Shown here piece by piece: positions 15,858-25,102 of a DNA stretch of 64,000 nt. A model generated the notes under the pieces. It was not told the origin of the DNA. It ran no database searches and saw nothing but the letters and a program-made list of their open reading frames with translations. The DNA lies in contig NZ_QNQZ01000001.1 of assembly GCF_003390935.1 (NCBI RefSeq), forward strand, positions 558,001 through 622,000, written 5' to 3'. The translations under genes and the position numbers were made by a program. The DNA comes from Lewinella sp. IMCC34191 (lineage in GTDB: Bacteria; Bacteroidota; Bacteroidia; Chitinophagales; Saprospiraceae). Position 1 is the stretch's first letter. Each line of letters starts with the position of its first letter.

Positions 15858-18626
15858 TTGAACCGATTGTCTTTCTACCTGCGCCCCGTCGCCATTCTAG
15901 TCTTTCTCCTGCTCTATTCATTGGGCGGCGGAGCGCAGGTAGACAGCAGTTCAGTGGACAGCATACCCGTTCAACCGACCTTCAGCGGCAATACGGCCCA
16001 GTACCGGATCAGCGAAGACAGCCTCACGGCACCGGTTGATTACCAGGCTCGGGACAGTATGGAAGTCGATCTCGTTCAGCAACGTATTCACCTGTACGGG
16101 GCCGGGCAGGTCAATTATCAGTCCATCAGCCTGCAGGCCGACCACATCGTACTAGATTACGGAACCAACCTGGTAACCGCCGAAGCTTGGCCGGATAGTT
16201 CCGGAACGCTGGTAGGTGATCCTAAATTTAGCGATGGAGGTCAGGAATTTGTCGCTACGAACATAATGTACAACTTTAAGTCCAAGAAGGGGATCGTAAC
16301 CGAAACGGTAACTACCCAGGACGATGTGTACGTCCGCGGCGGGAAATCGAAATTCGTCAGCGGAGCCGTGCAGACGAACGACAGTACCCGCTCCGACGTG
16401 ATCTACACCGAGGGAGCCATCTTTACGAGTTGTTCGGCGGAACACCCGCACTTTGGCGTGCGGACGCAGAAGGCGAAGGTTATCCCGAATAAGCTGGCCA
16501 TCATCGGCCCTTCCAACCTGGAGATCATGGGCGTGCCGACGCCCTTCTGGTTACCCTTCGGCTTCTTTCCTTTAAAAAGCGGCCGCTCGACCGGTCTCCT
16601 TTTTCCGAGTGACTATCAGTACAGCAACCAGTGGGGCTTCGGCTTCCAGGGCATTGGGTGGTTTTTCCCGCTGGGAGAGCACGTCAACCTGCAGGTCACC
16701 AGCGACATCTACCTCAACGGGACCTTCACCATCAACACCGCCAGCAGCTACCGCAAACGGTATAAATACAGTGGTAACTTCGACTTTAGCTACCGACGGC
16801 TGGTAGAAACTAGCGGTATACCGGACGGCTACCAAGAATTCAGTAATCAGGGTTTCTCATTCGGCTGGCGGCACCGGCAGGATCCCCGGGCGCACCCCAC
16901 CTTCACCTTCGGGGGAAGCATCAACTTTCAGACCAACCAGACCAACCAGCGCTATTTGAATAGCTACGAGGCGGCCAGCACGAACGTGATCCGGTCCGCC
17001 ATGAACATCACCAAGACCTTCCCGAATCTCAAGAGTACGTTGACAGCCGGCGTTTCCCACAGCCAGAACAACCAGACCGGGGCCTTCAACGTGAATTTCC
17101 CCGATGCCCGCTTCCAGACCCAGACCATTTACCCCCTGCGGAATCTGCCGGGAAGTCAGCGGGCCTGGTATAAGAAGCTGAGCTTGCGCTACGTCAGCGA
17201 GCTGCGAAGTGAGTTCGCGGGTACCGATACGACCACCCTCGAGCAGGCAATCGATCAGGCGCAGTATGGTTTCAACCACCGGGTGACCAGCGCGCTGAGC
17301 CTCAATGTGCTCCGGTACTTTAACGTGAGTCCGAATGTAAGCTACGCCGAAACCTATTACGGCAAAACGCTGGAGTACTACCTGGACCGGTCGACCTTGA
17401 AAACGGAGGACATCATAGACGAAAACGGAAACCCCGCCGTGGATACCACGAACTTCGCCACCATTAAATCCCGTCTCAATCCCGGACTGGCCGGCTTTCG
17501 AAATTTCAACGCCGGCGTAAGCGTGAGCACCCAGTTGTTCGGGACGATACAAATGGGAGGCCGTGGCTTATTTGGGCTGAAGGGACTACGCCACGTGATG
17601 AAACCGTCGGTGAGCATCGGGTATAGCCCGTCTTACCAGGATTCCCGTGACTTTATCAGCGGCGACGTGCCGTACTTTATCCGGGAGAATATCGTAGATC
17701 CCGATCGCGGGGATCCAAACCGGTTCGTTTCCCCCTTCGCGGGTCAGATATTCGGGGCTCCCAGCAGCAGCGATATGAGCTTCCGGGCCAGCTACAGCAT
17801 CTCCAACCTGTTTGAGGCCAAGGTCTGGAATCGCAAGGATAGTACGGACAACATCGTGAAACTGTTCCAGAATATAGGAGTCACCGGCAGCTACGATCTG
17901 GCCGCCGATACCCTGAACTGGAGTCCCGTTCGAATCAGTGGAAGCACCCGCTTCTTCAAGGGACTCACGCAGGTTAACCTGCGTGCCACGGTCGATCCCT
18001 ACGTAAGCGTGTACGACGAGCGGACCAGACGGGTGAATCGCGTAGACCGCACTACGTTGTCCGAGCGCGGCGTGCCCTTTCAACTTACGAACTTCAGCGG
18101 GACGATATCGACTAATCTTACGGTAGCCAAGATCCGGGAACTGTTCCAGGGGCAAGAAGAAGAGTACGTCGAGGATATCGCCGAGGAGCGGCGGCAGTTG
18201 CGGGAAGAGGAAAATACACTCTTCGAAGAGACCGATATTTTGAGCCTCTTTGAGAAGTTCAGCATACGCCACACCTACAATTATAGCCTCGACCGGGAGG
18301 TCGCGCTAAATGCCGAGGAGGGTGCCCGGGATACGTTACGCTTTAATACCAGAGCGAACAGCATCGAGCTGCGCGGCGCTCTCCAGCTCACGGAAAACTG
18401 GAGCGTCAATATCGGTCAGATCGGCTACGACTTCACGAGCAAGCGGATCACCTATCCCTACCTCAGTTTTGCCCGTGACCTCCACTGCTGGGAGATGCGC
18501 TTCAGTTGGGCCCCGCAGCGGAATACTTACCAGTTTTCGATCGCCGTCAAGCCGGGCACCTTTGACTTTCTGGAAGTGCCGGTCAATCAAAACCGCTATG
18601 ACGGGCGGAATCTCTTTGGGAGTTGA
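15858..18626 (+). CDS. lptD: Outer-membrane LPS-assembly protein LptD
   Basis: Inserts lipopolysaccharide into the outer leaflet. The N-terminal OstA/LptA-like periplasmic domain covers about residues 50-200 (it contains the FTSCSAEHPHFG segment typical of Bacteroidota LptD). A large beta-barrel follows. Total 922 residues if translation starts at the TTG at 15858. That start gives a clean signal peptide, NRLSFYLRPVAILVFLLLYS, then LGGGAQ|VDSS. No ATG is available, and the promoter at 15726-15757 excludes the longest frame. The signal-peptide codons are built on an inverted pair of the 17-bp element. No LptE gene is nearby. Confidence 0.88.
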   Translation: MNRLSFYLRPVAILVFLLLYSLGGGAQVDSSSVDSIPVQPTFSGNTAQYRISEDSLTAPVDYQARDSMEVDLVQQRIHLYGAGQVNYQSISLQADHIVLDYGTNLVTAEAWPDSSGTLVGDPKFSDGGQEFVATNIMYNFKSKKGIVTETVTTQDDVYVRGGKSKFVSGAVQTNDSTRSDVIYTEGAIFTSCSAEHPHFGVRTQKAKVIPNKLAIIGPSNLEIMGVPTPFWLPFGFFPLKSGRSTGLLFPSDYQYSNQWGFGFQGIGWFFPLGEHVNLQVTSDIYLNGTFTINTASSYRKRYKYSGNFDFSYRRLVETSGIPDGYQEFSNQGFSFGWRHRQDPRAHPTFTFGGSINFQTNQTNQRYLNSYEAASTNVIRSAMNITKTFPNLKSTLTAGVSHSQNNQTGAFNVNFPDARFQTQTIYPLRNLPGSQRAWYKKLSLRYVSELRSEFAGTDTTTLEQAIDQAQYGFNHRVTSALSLNVLRYFNVSPNVSYAETYYGKTLEYYLDRSTLKTEDIIDENGNPAVDTTNFATIKSRLNPGLAGFRNFNAGVSVSTQLFGTIQMGGRGLFGLKGLRHVMKPSVSIGYSPSYQDSRDFISGDVPYFIRENIVDPDRGDPNRFVSPFAGQIFGAPSSSDMSFRASYSISNLFEAKVWNRKDSTDNIVKLFQNIGVTGSYDLAADTLNWSPVRISGSTRFFKGLTQVNLRATVDPYVSVYDERTRRVNRVDRTTLSERGVPFQLTNFSGTISTNLTVAKIRELFQGQEEEYVEDIAEERRQLREEENTLFEETDILSLFEKFSIRHTYNYSLDREVALNAEEGARDTLRFNTRANSIELRGALQLTENWSVNIGQIGYDFTSKRITYPYLSFARDLHCWEMRFSWAPQRNTYQFSIAVKPGTFDFLEVPVNQNRYDGRNLFGS
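15877..15940. repeat. Inverted pair of the 17-bp element inside the lptD signal sequence
   Basis: The left arm 15877-15893 (minus orientation, 15/17) and right arm 15924-15940 (plus, perfect) are separated by 30 bp. The right arm encodes GGGAQV, residues 23-28 of the proposed LptD precursor, at the signal-peptidase site. Confidence 0.85.
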
Positions 18627-18630
18627 CAAT

Positions 18631-18663
18631 AAAAAACCCGTCTTCCTGCAAGGAAGACGGGTT
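18631..18663 (-). terminator. Terminator between convergent lptD and the PRC-barrel gene
   Basis: A perfect 13-bp stem (18635-18647 with 18651-18663, loop GCA) has a run of A on the plus strand at 18631-18636, which becomes the U-tract of a minus-strand transcript ending the stress cluster. On the plus strand the stem could also stop lptD transcription. Confidence 0.85.
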
Positions 18664-18686
18664 AGTTGATTAACCGTGGAAGTCAA

Positions 18687-19253
18687 TTAGAGGGTCTGTC
18701 GGGAGGCCCTGGTCGTATAGAAGTCGCTGGTATAGAAGTCGTCATCTAACCGATCGGCGCGACGGTAATCGTCGGTGGAGAAGCGATCGCGGTTGTAGGT
18801 GCTACCGTAATCGTGGAAACCGGCCAGGTAATCGTTGGTGTCGATCTCGTAGCGGGTCGAGTAGCCGTGTGTTTTGTGAAAGCGGGGATAGTCGGTCACC
18901 TGGTCGGGGGTAACTCCGCCGACGGTGATCGAGTTCGTGCTGCTGTCGATATGGACCAAACCGACGGGAATAAGGGCATGGCGGTTTTCGTCGGGGTAAA
19001 GATCGCGATCGTGACGGTTGATGACGTCATCGTCAATCTCGACCTCAACGTAGCGCACTACGCGTGCATCCACGTCGGCGAGCAGTCCTTCGACCTCACC
19101 GATGGTCTCACCGGTGCGTAGCTTGACACTGTATCCGCGGGGATCGACGTCGTCGTGGTGAACCTTGTAACCGGAGAGGTCGTCAAGGAATTTCAGGCGG
19201 GTGTTGCGTACCCGGGCGTCGTCGCGGGTGTTGTCGTTTACTATGGTACTCAT
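18687..19253 (-). CDS. PRC-barrel domain protein
   Basis: A 188-residue soluble protein. Residues about 22-75 form a PRC-barrel (photosystem reaction-centre H subunit-like beta-barrel; FLDDLSGYKVHHDDVDPRGY onward and GEVEGLLADVDARVVRYVEV). The C-terminal third is rich in Asp, Arg and Tyr and looks disordered. PRC-barrel proteins of this kind often sit with general-stress proteins in bacteria, as here. It is last in a same-strand cluster of four and is followed by a strong terminator. Molecular role unknown. Confidence 0.85.
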   Translation of the reverse strand: MSTIVNDNTRDDARVRNTRLKFLDDLSGYKVHHDDVDPRGYSVKLRTGETIGEVEGLLADVDARVVRYVEVEIDDDVINRHDRDLYPDENRHALIPVGLVHIDSSTNSITVGGVTPDQVTDYPRFHKTHGYSTRYEIDTNDYLAGFHDYGSTYNRDRFSTDDYRRADRLDDDFYTSDFYTTRASRQTL

Positions 19254-19300
19254 TGTATATTATTTTGATAGTTTGAAAGTGGGGATGAAAGTGGGCGTGA

Positions 19301-19969
19301 TTAGCTCATTCGCTCCAGCACCGTGCGGGCCTGGGCAAAGAAGCTCCGGACATCCTCTTTCTGGTTCAGGGTTAGCGTTTCAGGCGACATGGCCTGTGCT
19401 TCCTGACGCAGCGCATCCAGATCAGAAGCGCTTTGACCATTGTAGGCCTGCGTATCAATGTCTTCCAGCATTTCGACGATCAGCATGGATGCCATCTTGA
19501 TTTTATCGGCGTGGTCACCTGCCATGGGATCCTCCATGATTTCGTTGGCGAGGCGGTCGACGCGATCGGATTTTTCCTTGACGGATGCTTCCGACATCAG
19601 CCCTTTCTCTTCGGCTACGGCTTTAGTAGCGTCCGCTAGTTCGGTTAGAGCGCGGTGGCTGAACTCGTGATCGAGACCCATTTCGCCTTCCATATTGGCC
19701 GTGGTACTCATGTATGCACTGACCGCGGCAAGATTGCCTTCGCCTACCTCGTCGTAGTCTTTGTAGTTGTTGTTTTCGTCAATACCCGTAGCGACTGGGG
19801 CGACTTCATCGCCATCTTCCACTACTTCTTCCGTATAGACTTCATCGGATTCGTCAAATGCTTCCGCTACACCCCAGACGACTAGTCCGAGTAACAGAAG
19901 GCCGATAATCCAGGGCCAGATAGAAGCTCCACCACCTGCGGGTTTTTCTTCGATTCTTATTTGTGCCAT
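19301..19969 (-). CDS. Single-pass membrane protein of the stress cluster, function unknown
   Basis: The 222 residues comprise a short cytoplasmic N-terminus, one membrane helix (about 19-38, WPWIIGLLLLGLVVWGVAEA), an acidic linker (about 40-65) and a helical, Met- and Glu-rich domain facing outward (about 75-222). I do not recognise the domain. Its helical periplasmic part with several hydrophobic heptads could bind a partner, but nothing in the sequence names one. It lies between the PRC-barrel gene and the larger YsnF/AvaK gene, with 47 bp to the former and a terminator in the 102-bp gap to the latter. Confidence 0.75.
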   Translation of the reverse strand: MAQIRIEEKPAGGGASIWPWIIGLLLLGLVVWGVAEAFDESDEVYTEEVVEDGDEVAPVATGIDENNNYKDYDEVGEGNLAAVSAYMSTTANMEGEMGLDHEFSHRALTELADATKAVAEEKGLMSEASVKEKSDRVDRLANEIMEDPMAGDHADKIKMASMLIVEMLEDIDTQAYNGQSASDLDALRQEAQAMSPETLTLNQKEDVRSFFAQARTVLERMS

Positions 19970-19992
19970 GATAATGTTGATTTTAATTAATT

Positions 19993-20031
19993 AAAAAAAA
20001 GCAACCCACACCCGTTGTGGGAGCGGGTTGC
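19993..20031 (-). terminator. Terminator after the large YsnF/AvaK gene
   Basis: GCAACCC (20001-20007) pairs with GGGTTGC (20025-20031) around an inner CCCACA/TGTGGG helix. The plus-strand A8 run at 19993-20000 gives the U-tract on the minus strand. It suggests the genes of this cluster are partly uncoupled. Confidence 0.75.
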
Positions 20032-20071
20032 TTGTGTATGTATAACCGATTTATGGTTACACACGTTCGAA

Positions 20072-20902
20072 TTAGTTGTCGCGACGGTTTTTCATGTCAC
20101 CTTCGCGGGTGTTGCGATTCGTACCCTTGTCAATTTCGATTTCGGTTTCCCGGGCGGTTTCGTGCACTTTTTCATCGTGCGAACTGACTTTCTTGCCAAC
20201 GGTGATTTCCTCCGTTACGCGTGCCTCTTTGGTTACAATTGCCTCCTCGTGCTTTTCCTGCACGTTAATGGTGCGGTCCTTGAAATCGGCGTTGGTAGCC
20301 GGGCGGTTAACCTGCTTCCGGTCGACGAAAACTTCCTCGTCACGAAGACGAAGCGTTTCTTCTACCGGGCGTTCGATCACATGGCTGCGTACGGTTACTC
20401 CGCCTCCGGTGTTGACTTCGCGCTTACCGATCTTGACGTCTTCCTTGATGACTTCGATGGTTTCGCTTTCATCGACATCTCCGAAGCGTTCGTTCAACTG
20501 GTTGCGGTTGCGATCGGCATCGAAAGAATCGTTCTGATACTGATCATAGCGATTGTCGAAATCAATGGCACCGTACCGGTCCATGATGGTAGCGGCGTTT
20601 CTGGCCTCCTCCATAGTCTCGGTGTGTACGGTTACGACCGTTCCACGACTGGCGACGTCGTGTGCCGCATCACTGCGTTTGTAATCCCGGTCGTCTTCGT
20701 GATCGTCGTCACCGAATAAGCGATCAAAGAATCCTTCTACCTTGGTAGAGTTCCGCTCGTAGTTTTCACCACGACGACCATGTTCGCCATACTTGCTGAC
20801 ATCGATGGAGTCTTCTTTGATATTCTGCTCAATAAGTGCTTTGCGTGCGCTGCGGGCTTGGCTAAGGGTGTCGAATACACCAATTACTGTCTGATTTTTC
20901 AT
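20072..20902 (-). CDS. General stress protein, YflT-like plus YsnF/AvaK (DUF2382) domains
   Basis: A 276-residue soluble protein. The N-terminus (about 1-115: TVIGVFDTLSQARSARKALI, then a VVTVHTETMEEARNAATIM repeat) resembles the heat-induced stress protein YflT fold. Residues about 140-255 form the YsnF/AvaK domain, with the charged pattern VIKEDVKIGKREVNTGGGV and RDEEVFVDRKQVNRP. This family is stress-induced in Bacillus, Nostoc and Deinococcus; the biochemical role is unknown. The C-terminal tail is charged and likely disordered. It sits next to a second YsnF/AvaK protein, 45 bp upstream. Confidence 0.88.
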   Translation of the reverse strand: MKNQTVIGVFDTLSQARSARKALIEQNIKEDSIDVSKYGEHGRRGENYERNSTKVEGFFDRLFGDDDHEDDRDYKRSDAAHDVASRGTVVTVHTETMEEARNAATIMDRYGAIDFDNRYDQYQNDSFDADRNRNQLNERFGDVDESETIEVIKEDVKIGKREVNTGGGVTVRSHVIERPVEETLRLRDEEVFVDRKQVNRPATNADFKDRTINVQEKHEEAIVTKEARVTEEITVGKKVSSHDEKVHETARETEIEIDKGTNRNTREGDMKNRRDN

Positions 20903-20947
20903 AATAAATTTTTTTATGGAATAATGATGGTTCGGAGAATTCCGGAC

Positions 20948-21385
20948 CTATGTGGGCGATTGCCCTGGAGTCCGTCGATTGATTTCGACTTCCTCGGATC
21001 TTAATTCAATGGATTCGGTCCGTTCGGTACGCCGGACTTCCTTGATGAGGTGAATTTCTTCTACTAGAACGAGCCGCTTCACGACCACCTCTTCTTCCCG
21101 GACCACGGGGACCACCAGGTTTTCACCTTCGTAGCGGATGGTGGGCATGGTATCGACCACGCGGTTGATAGGCATCCGTTCTTCCCGGTAGGTGGTATCG
21201 ACATCCGTCAGCGGTAAGTCCACCCGTCGATTGTTTACCGTTTTGTTGACGCTCAGCTCACTGGTGATGGTAGATCGCGTATCGATGACAACGTGCTCTT
21301 TAATGAGCGGAATGCTTTGTTCGTCCTCTATTTCAAACCGTTTATTGCCAAAATCTTCCCGTTCGTCACTTTCAGTAGCCATCAT
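20948..21385 (-). CDS. YsnF/AvaK (DUF2382) domain protein
   Basis: A 145-residue protein that is essentially one YsnF/AvaK domain. The repeated strand pattern (IPLIKEHVVIDTRSTITSEL, VPVVREEEVVVKRLVLVEEI) is shared with the neighbouring 276-aa protein, and the alternating acidic/basic strands are typical of the family. It is first in the cluster. The 320-bp stretch upstream (21386-21705) holds no gene, only the TonB-receptor terminator at its far end. Likely stress-related by family and context. Confidence 0.82.
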   Translation of the reverse strand: MMATESDEREDFGNKRFEIEDEQSIPLIKEHVVIDTRSTITSELSVNKTVNNRRVDLPLTDVDTTYREERMPINRVVDTMPTIRYEGENLVVPVVREEEVVVKRLVLVEEIHLIKEVRRTERTESIELRSEEVEINRRTPGQSPT

Positions 21386-21623
21386 CTATAGATGTGGGTA
21401 GGGCGGGCAGATGTTCCGAAAAACGCGATAATAACCGATATAAATTCCAAAATGAGTCTTAGAGCCTATAATAGGTGCTACTATCTGGCGGCGCATTCCA
21501 TCTTTGGGGGCAGCGACCTGGTGGTCCGGAAGCGGCTGTCTAGACGGAGAACGGTTACTTTACGGAAGCCGGTCGGATATATCCATCAGATACTGCGTCA
21601 GCTAGTCCGACGATATAAGACAG

Positions 21624-21658
21624 AAAAGCCCCCCATCATCTTTCGACGATGGGGGGCT
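21624..21658 (-). terminator. Terminator of the TonB-dependent receptor gene
   Basis: An 11-bp stem AGCCCCCCATC (21627-21637) with GATGGGGGGCT (21648-21658), plus inner pairs, and plus-strand AAAA at 21624-21627 giving a short U-tract on the minus strand. It lies 48 bp past the receptor stop codon. Confidence 0.8.
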
Positions 21659-21705
21659 CTATATTCTACTGACGGGGTTAGCCCCCTGTCAGAGGGGTGT
21701 GGGGT

Positions 21706-24700
21706 TTAGAAGATGTACTTCACACCCAACTGCATCTGCCAGGCATTGCTAAGCACGGAAGAAGAATAGCGGAAAGTTTCGGTAGGGAACTCCGAGGTGC
21801 CGGGGATGGTATTGAGGCGGTAAACCGGCTCACCCTGGTCGTTGCGTCCACGGTAGTTCAGGAGGTTCTGCTGGAAGGGGACCTCCGGAATACCCCAGTC
21901 GCTGTTCAGCAGGTTGCCAAAGTTCAGGATGTCGATAGTGAACTGCAGGAAGTTGCGGTCACCCTCGGTGAACTTGACGTTCTGCAGCAGTCGTACATCA
22001 AAACGGTTGACCCAGGGGGCAATCGCACCGTTGCGTTCGGCAATCTGTCCACGCTGCTCGCTCAGGTAATCATCTTGGTCAATGTAGGCATCCAGGATAT
22101 CACGCTGCATAGCTTCGGTGTACTCCGTTCCGTCTACGGTGACGGACTCGAAGTTGAGTTCGCTCGCATCGTTCGGCACGTAGATCAGGCGGTTAGAGTT
22201 GTCGCCGAAGTCACCCGAGTAGGTGTAGGAATAGCGGAAGGAATTGGCTCCGTCGTAGAAGATACCGATGGTCGTGTTACCGGTCTGGTAGTTCAGGTTA
22301 CCGACTACGCGGTTAGGAATATCAAAACCGGCGTAGCTGAGTTCGGGGGAGTTGCGGTTGTTCTGCACGGTAGCGGGCCAGAGGGATACCGCCTGGGATC
22401 CACCTGCGGCGTCGAGATCGCGCGAACGGGAATGCGTGTAAGCAATGAGGGAGGAGAAACCGCTTTCAAATTCCTTCCGCAATTCGGCGGTAAAGGAGTA
22501 GTAATCGGCTTTCTTTTCCGCGTTCGTAAGCAGGAATACATTCCGGAAGTCCTCGTCGTTGCTGTAGCCGCTGACGTCGGGCTGTTCGGTCCAGTAACCA
22601 CGCTGATCCGGGCCGTTCAAAAAGCCATCGGGCTCACGGAGTACGGGGTTGTAAGCGATCGGGGTGTATACGTCACGATTGTACATGAACTCGAGCGTAC
22701 CCTTGATGCCGAAGGGGAGTTGCTGGTCGATACCCAGGTTCGTACGCCAAACCTGTGGCAGGCGGAAGTTGCGGTCGGTGAGGTTGAGTTCGTTAGACAG
22801 GGTAGCGCCCGGGTTCTCCGGGTTGTAGGCAGTGACGTCCGGGTCGAACGTGATATCGCGGTCTACGATCTCCTGACCTTCGTAGCCAAGACCACCGCGG
22901 ATTACACCGGAGCCGTTAACCTGGTTCGACAACCATACGAAAGGAATGCGCCCGGAAAAGAGTCCGGTACCACCACGGATGACCGTGGTCCGATCGCCGG
23001 TAACGTCGTAGTTCACGCCCAGGCGTGGGCTAAACAGTGGGTTGACCTTGGGGAAGGTGCTGACGTCCGGGGTAAAGGTTTCGCCCTCCAGATTGGTGAA
23101 CTCCTTGTCCAGGTCGTCCAGCAGTTCGTTGTTGGGGATGTCGATGGGGTAGAAGGGCAGGTCGATGCGCAGGCCACCCGTCAGTTTGATCTGGTCGGTG
23201 ATCTGGTATTCATCCTGGATGTACACACCCAGCTGGCCGAACTTGGTTTCGTCGACGGGCGGGGTGGTGCTACCGTCCAGCGCGTATCCTTTGGCGAAGG
23301 CGATGGGGTATACGCCTTCTTCCTGATTGATTACATCCGCTACGAAATCGTCGTAACTAGCGTAGCGGTAGAAGCCGTTGAACACCGGGTTAAAGGCGTT
23401 CAGGAACGTCATGTACTCGAAGTTGACCCCGGCGGTGATCGTATGGGCTTCTTTGTAGAAGGTCACGTTGTCGGTAATGTTGAAAACGTTGTTTTCCAGC
23501 AGGTTGCCGACCGAGTAGAGTTCGTTACCCAGCGACATGTAGTAAAGCGGGTTACCGGAGGCGTCGTTCTCGAGTACCTCGATCATCGGGAAGGCCTGGT
23601 CGCCGGGGATACCCCGCTTTGGATCGACTACGCGGGTGAAACCGACGTTGAATTGGTTAGACAGGTTGTCGGTAATGATCGAGTTCAATTCCGCTACGTA
23701 GCTCGTCACGCGACGGTCGTTGGTGTAGTTGTTATTCCGGAAGTTGATGTTTTCAATACCGGTTCTGTCGGTATTCCGAAAGCGGGTAGAGATGTACCGT
23801 ACGGAATTGCCGTTGGTCGGTACGTCGGTGAAGGCGGTGTAATCGTTAAAGCGGGCCGTCAGTTTATGACGGTTGCTGATATTGTAGTCCAGGCGAACAT
23901 TGATCCGCTCCTGCTCCGAAGCAAACGGGTAGCCGTCGGGGGCACCGGTGTCGTAACCGTAGAGTCGCTGGATTTCATCCCGAACGAAGTTGGCCTCGGA
24001 AAGGGGAACGCGGGAGATGATCAAACCGTCCGGTTGCTCACCGTCGCGGGCAGCCCGCTTCAGGAAAGAAGGAACGGCTTCCGTTTCCTTCTCGTAGGAG
24101 CCGAAGAAGAAGAGCTTGTTCTTAATGATCGGACCACCGAGGGTGACGCCGAAAATCTCGTTCTTCGAGTCGCCCGGGTCGACGGTGATGTCGCCCGCGC
24201 GGGTTCCCTGCGTCTGATCGTTGCGGAGGAGGTAGTAGGCCGAGCCGCGGAACTCGTTGGTTCCCGACTTGGTAACGGCGTTAACGGCTGCTCCCGTGAA
24301 GCCGGAGTAGCGAACGTCGTAGGGGGCGAGGTTTACGCTGACCGCTTCAATAGCATCTACGGAAATGGGGCTTCCGCCGGCAAACTGACCGCTACCCAAA
24401 CCGAAGTTGTTGTTGTAAATGTTACCGTCGATGGTGTAGTTGTTAAAACGGCTGCTGGTGCCCGCGAAGCTCGTTCCGTTCGACTGGGGCGTCAGGCGGG
24501 TGTAGTCGTTCAGGCTACGGTTAATCGTGGGCAGGGCATTGATCTCCTTAGAGGATACGTTGATGGACGACCCGGTCTTTTCGTCGGTGAACTGTGCGTC
24601 GCGGGAGGCGGTGACCGTAACGTCCTCGAGCAGAACGGAGCCGTCCGAGAGTTCGAAATCGACCACGCTTTGCGCACCGAGTTTCAACTCCAGCCCCGTT

Positions 24701-24969
24701 TTCGACATCTCCTCGTAGCCAACGTAAGTTGCGGTAACGGTGTAGGGGCCGCCTACCCGCATACCGGGAAGGGTGTAGTAGCCGCTTTCGTTGGTGACCG
24801 TGCCGTACTGGCTTCCGGAAGGGGTGTGAATGGCGACGATGGTCGCTCCGATCAGATCTTCACCGGAAGCGTCCGTAACGTGGCCGGTAATGCTACTATT
24901 CGTGATTTGAGCCTGCAAACCAAAAGTGGCTAGCAGAAAAATCGCGAAATACGTTAACCGTAATTTCAT
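21706..24969 (-). CDS. TonB-dependent receptor with carboxypeptidase-regulatory-like domain (Oar-type)
   Basis: Outer-membrane active transporter of 1087 residues. Signal peptide (LLATFGLQAQ), a carboxypeptidase-regulatory-like beta-sandwich (about 24-115, ITGHVTDASGEDLIGATI), a TonB plug domain (about 125-235, TRLTPQSNGTSFAG and VNAVTKSGTNEFRG) and a 22-strand-type barrel ending in aromatic Phe (VKYIF). The layout is Oar-like, not SusC-like: no SusD partner follows. The substrate is unknown. ExbB-ExbD-ExbD at 50520-52072 could energise it. Upstream lie a perfect stem-loop (25028-25051) and a near-consensus promoter. Confidence 0.95.
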   Translation of the reverse strand: MKLRLTYFAIFLLATFGLQAQITNSSITGHVTDASGEDLIGATIVAIHTPSGSQYGTVTNESGYYTLPGMRVGGPYTVTATYVGYEEMSKTGLELKLGAQSVVDFELSDGSVLLEDVTVTASRDAQFTDEKTGSSINVSSKEINALPTINRSLNDYTRLTPQSNGTSFAGTSSRFNNYTIDGNIYNNNFGLGSGQFAGGSPISVDAIEAVSVNLAPYDVRYSGFTGAAVNAVTKSGTNEFRGSAYYLLRNDQTQGTRAGDITVDPGDSKNEIFGVTLGGPIIKNKLFFFGSYEKETEAVPSFLKRAARDGEQPDGLIISRVPLSEANFVRDEIQRLYGYDTGAPDGYPFASEQERINVRLDYNISNRHKLTARFNDYTAFTDVPTNGNSVRYISTRFRNTDRTGIENINFRNNNYTNDRRVTSYVAELNSIITDNLSNQFNVGFTRVVDPKRGIPGDQAFPMIEVLENDASGNPLYYMSLGNELYSVGNLLENNVFNITDNVTFYKEAHTITAGVNFEYMTFLNAFNPVFNGFYRYASYDDFVADVINQEEGVYPIAFAKGYALDGSTTPPVDETKFGQLGVYIQDEYQITDQIKLTGGLRIDLPFYPIDIPNNELLDDLDKEFTNLEGETFTPDVSTFPKVNPLFSPRLGVNYDVTGDRTTVIRGGTGLFSGRIPFVWLSNQVNGSGVIRGGLGYEGQEIVDRDITFDPDVTAYNPENPGATLSNELNLTDRNFRLPQVWRTNLGIDQQLPFGIKGTLEFMYNRDVYTPIAYNPVLREPDGFLNGPDQRGYWTEQPDVSGYSNDEDFRNVFLLTNAEKKADYYSFTAELRKEFESGFSSLIAYTHSRSRDLDAAGGSQAVSLWPATVQNNRNSPELSYAGFDIPNRVVGNLNYQTGNTTIGIFYDGANSFRYSYTYSGDFGDNSNRLIYVPNDASELNFESVTVDGTEYTEAMQRDILDAYIDQDDYLSEQRGQIAERNGAIAPWVNRFDVRLLQNVKFTEGDRNFLQFTIDILNFGNLLNSDWGIPEVPFQQNLLNYRGRNDQGEPVYRLNTIPGTSEFPTETFRYSSSVLSNAWQMQLGVKYIF

Positions 24970-25020
24970 CTGGAAGGTAATTATTTGGTTGATTAGGTCC
25001 CGGCGTATACCGGTGTAATT

Positions 25021-25051
25021 GGCCGCAAAGGTCGAAAGACTTTTCGACCTT
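25021..25051 (-). promoter_or_regulatory. Promoter-like box and stem-loop upstream of the TonB receptor
   Basis: On the minus strand GACCTTTGCGGCC (25033-25021) is one base from the TACCTTTGCGGC promoter form seen elsewhere in the window. It overlaps a perfect 10-bp inverted repeat (25028-25037 with 25042-25051, loop GACT). The overlap of hairpin and box could be an operator. The role is inferred. Confidence 0.4.
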
Positions 25052-25102
25052 CACGTTAACCTAATGTTAACCTTTCCAAACGAGAGGGGTAGCGCCGGTA
25101 AG

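Noticed and set aside
21697-24933. A 1078-codon open frame on the plus strand opposite the TonB receptor
   Set aside because: It is the mirror of the receptor reading frame and stays open because a GC-rich gene avoids TTA, CTA and TCA codons. It has no start context, signal peptide or recognisable domain.
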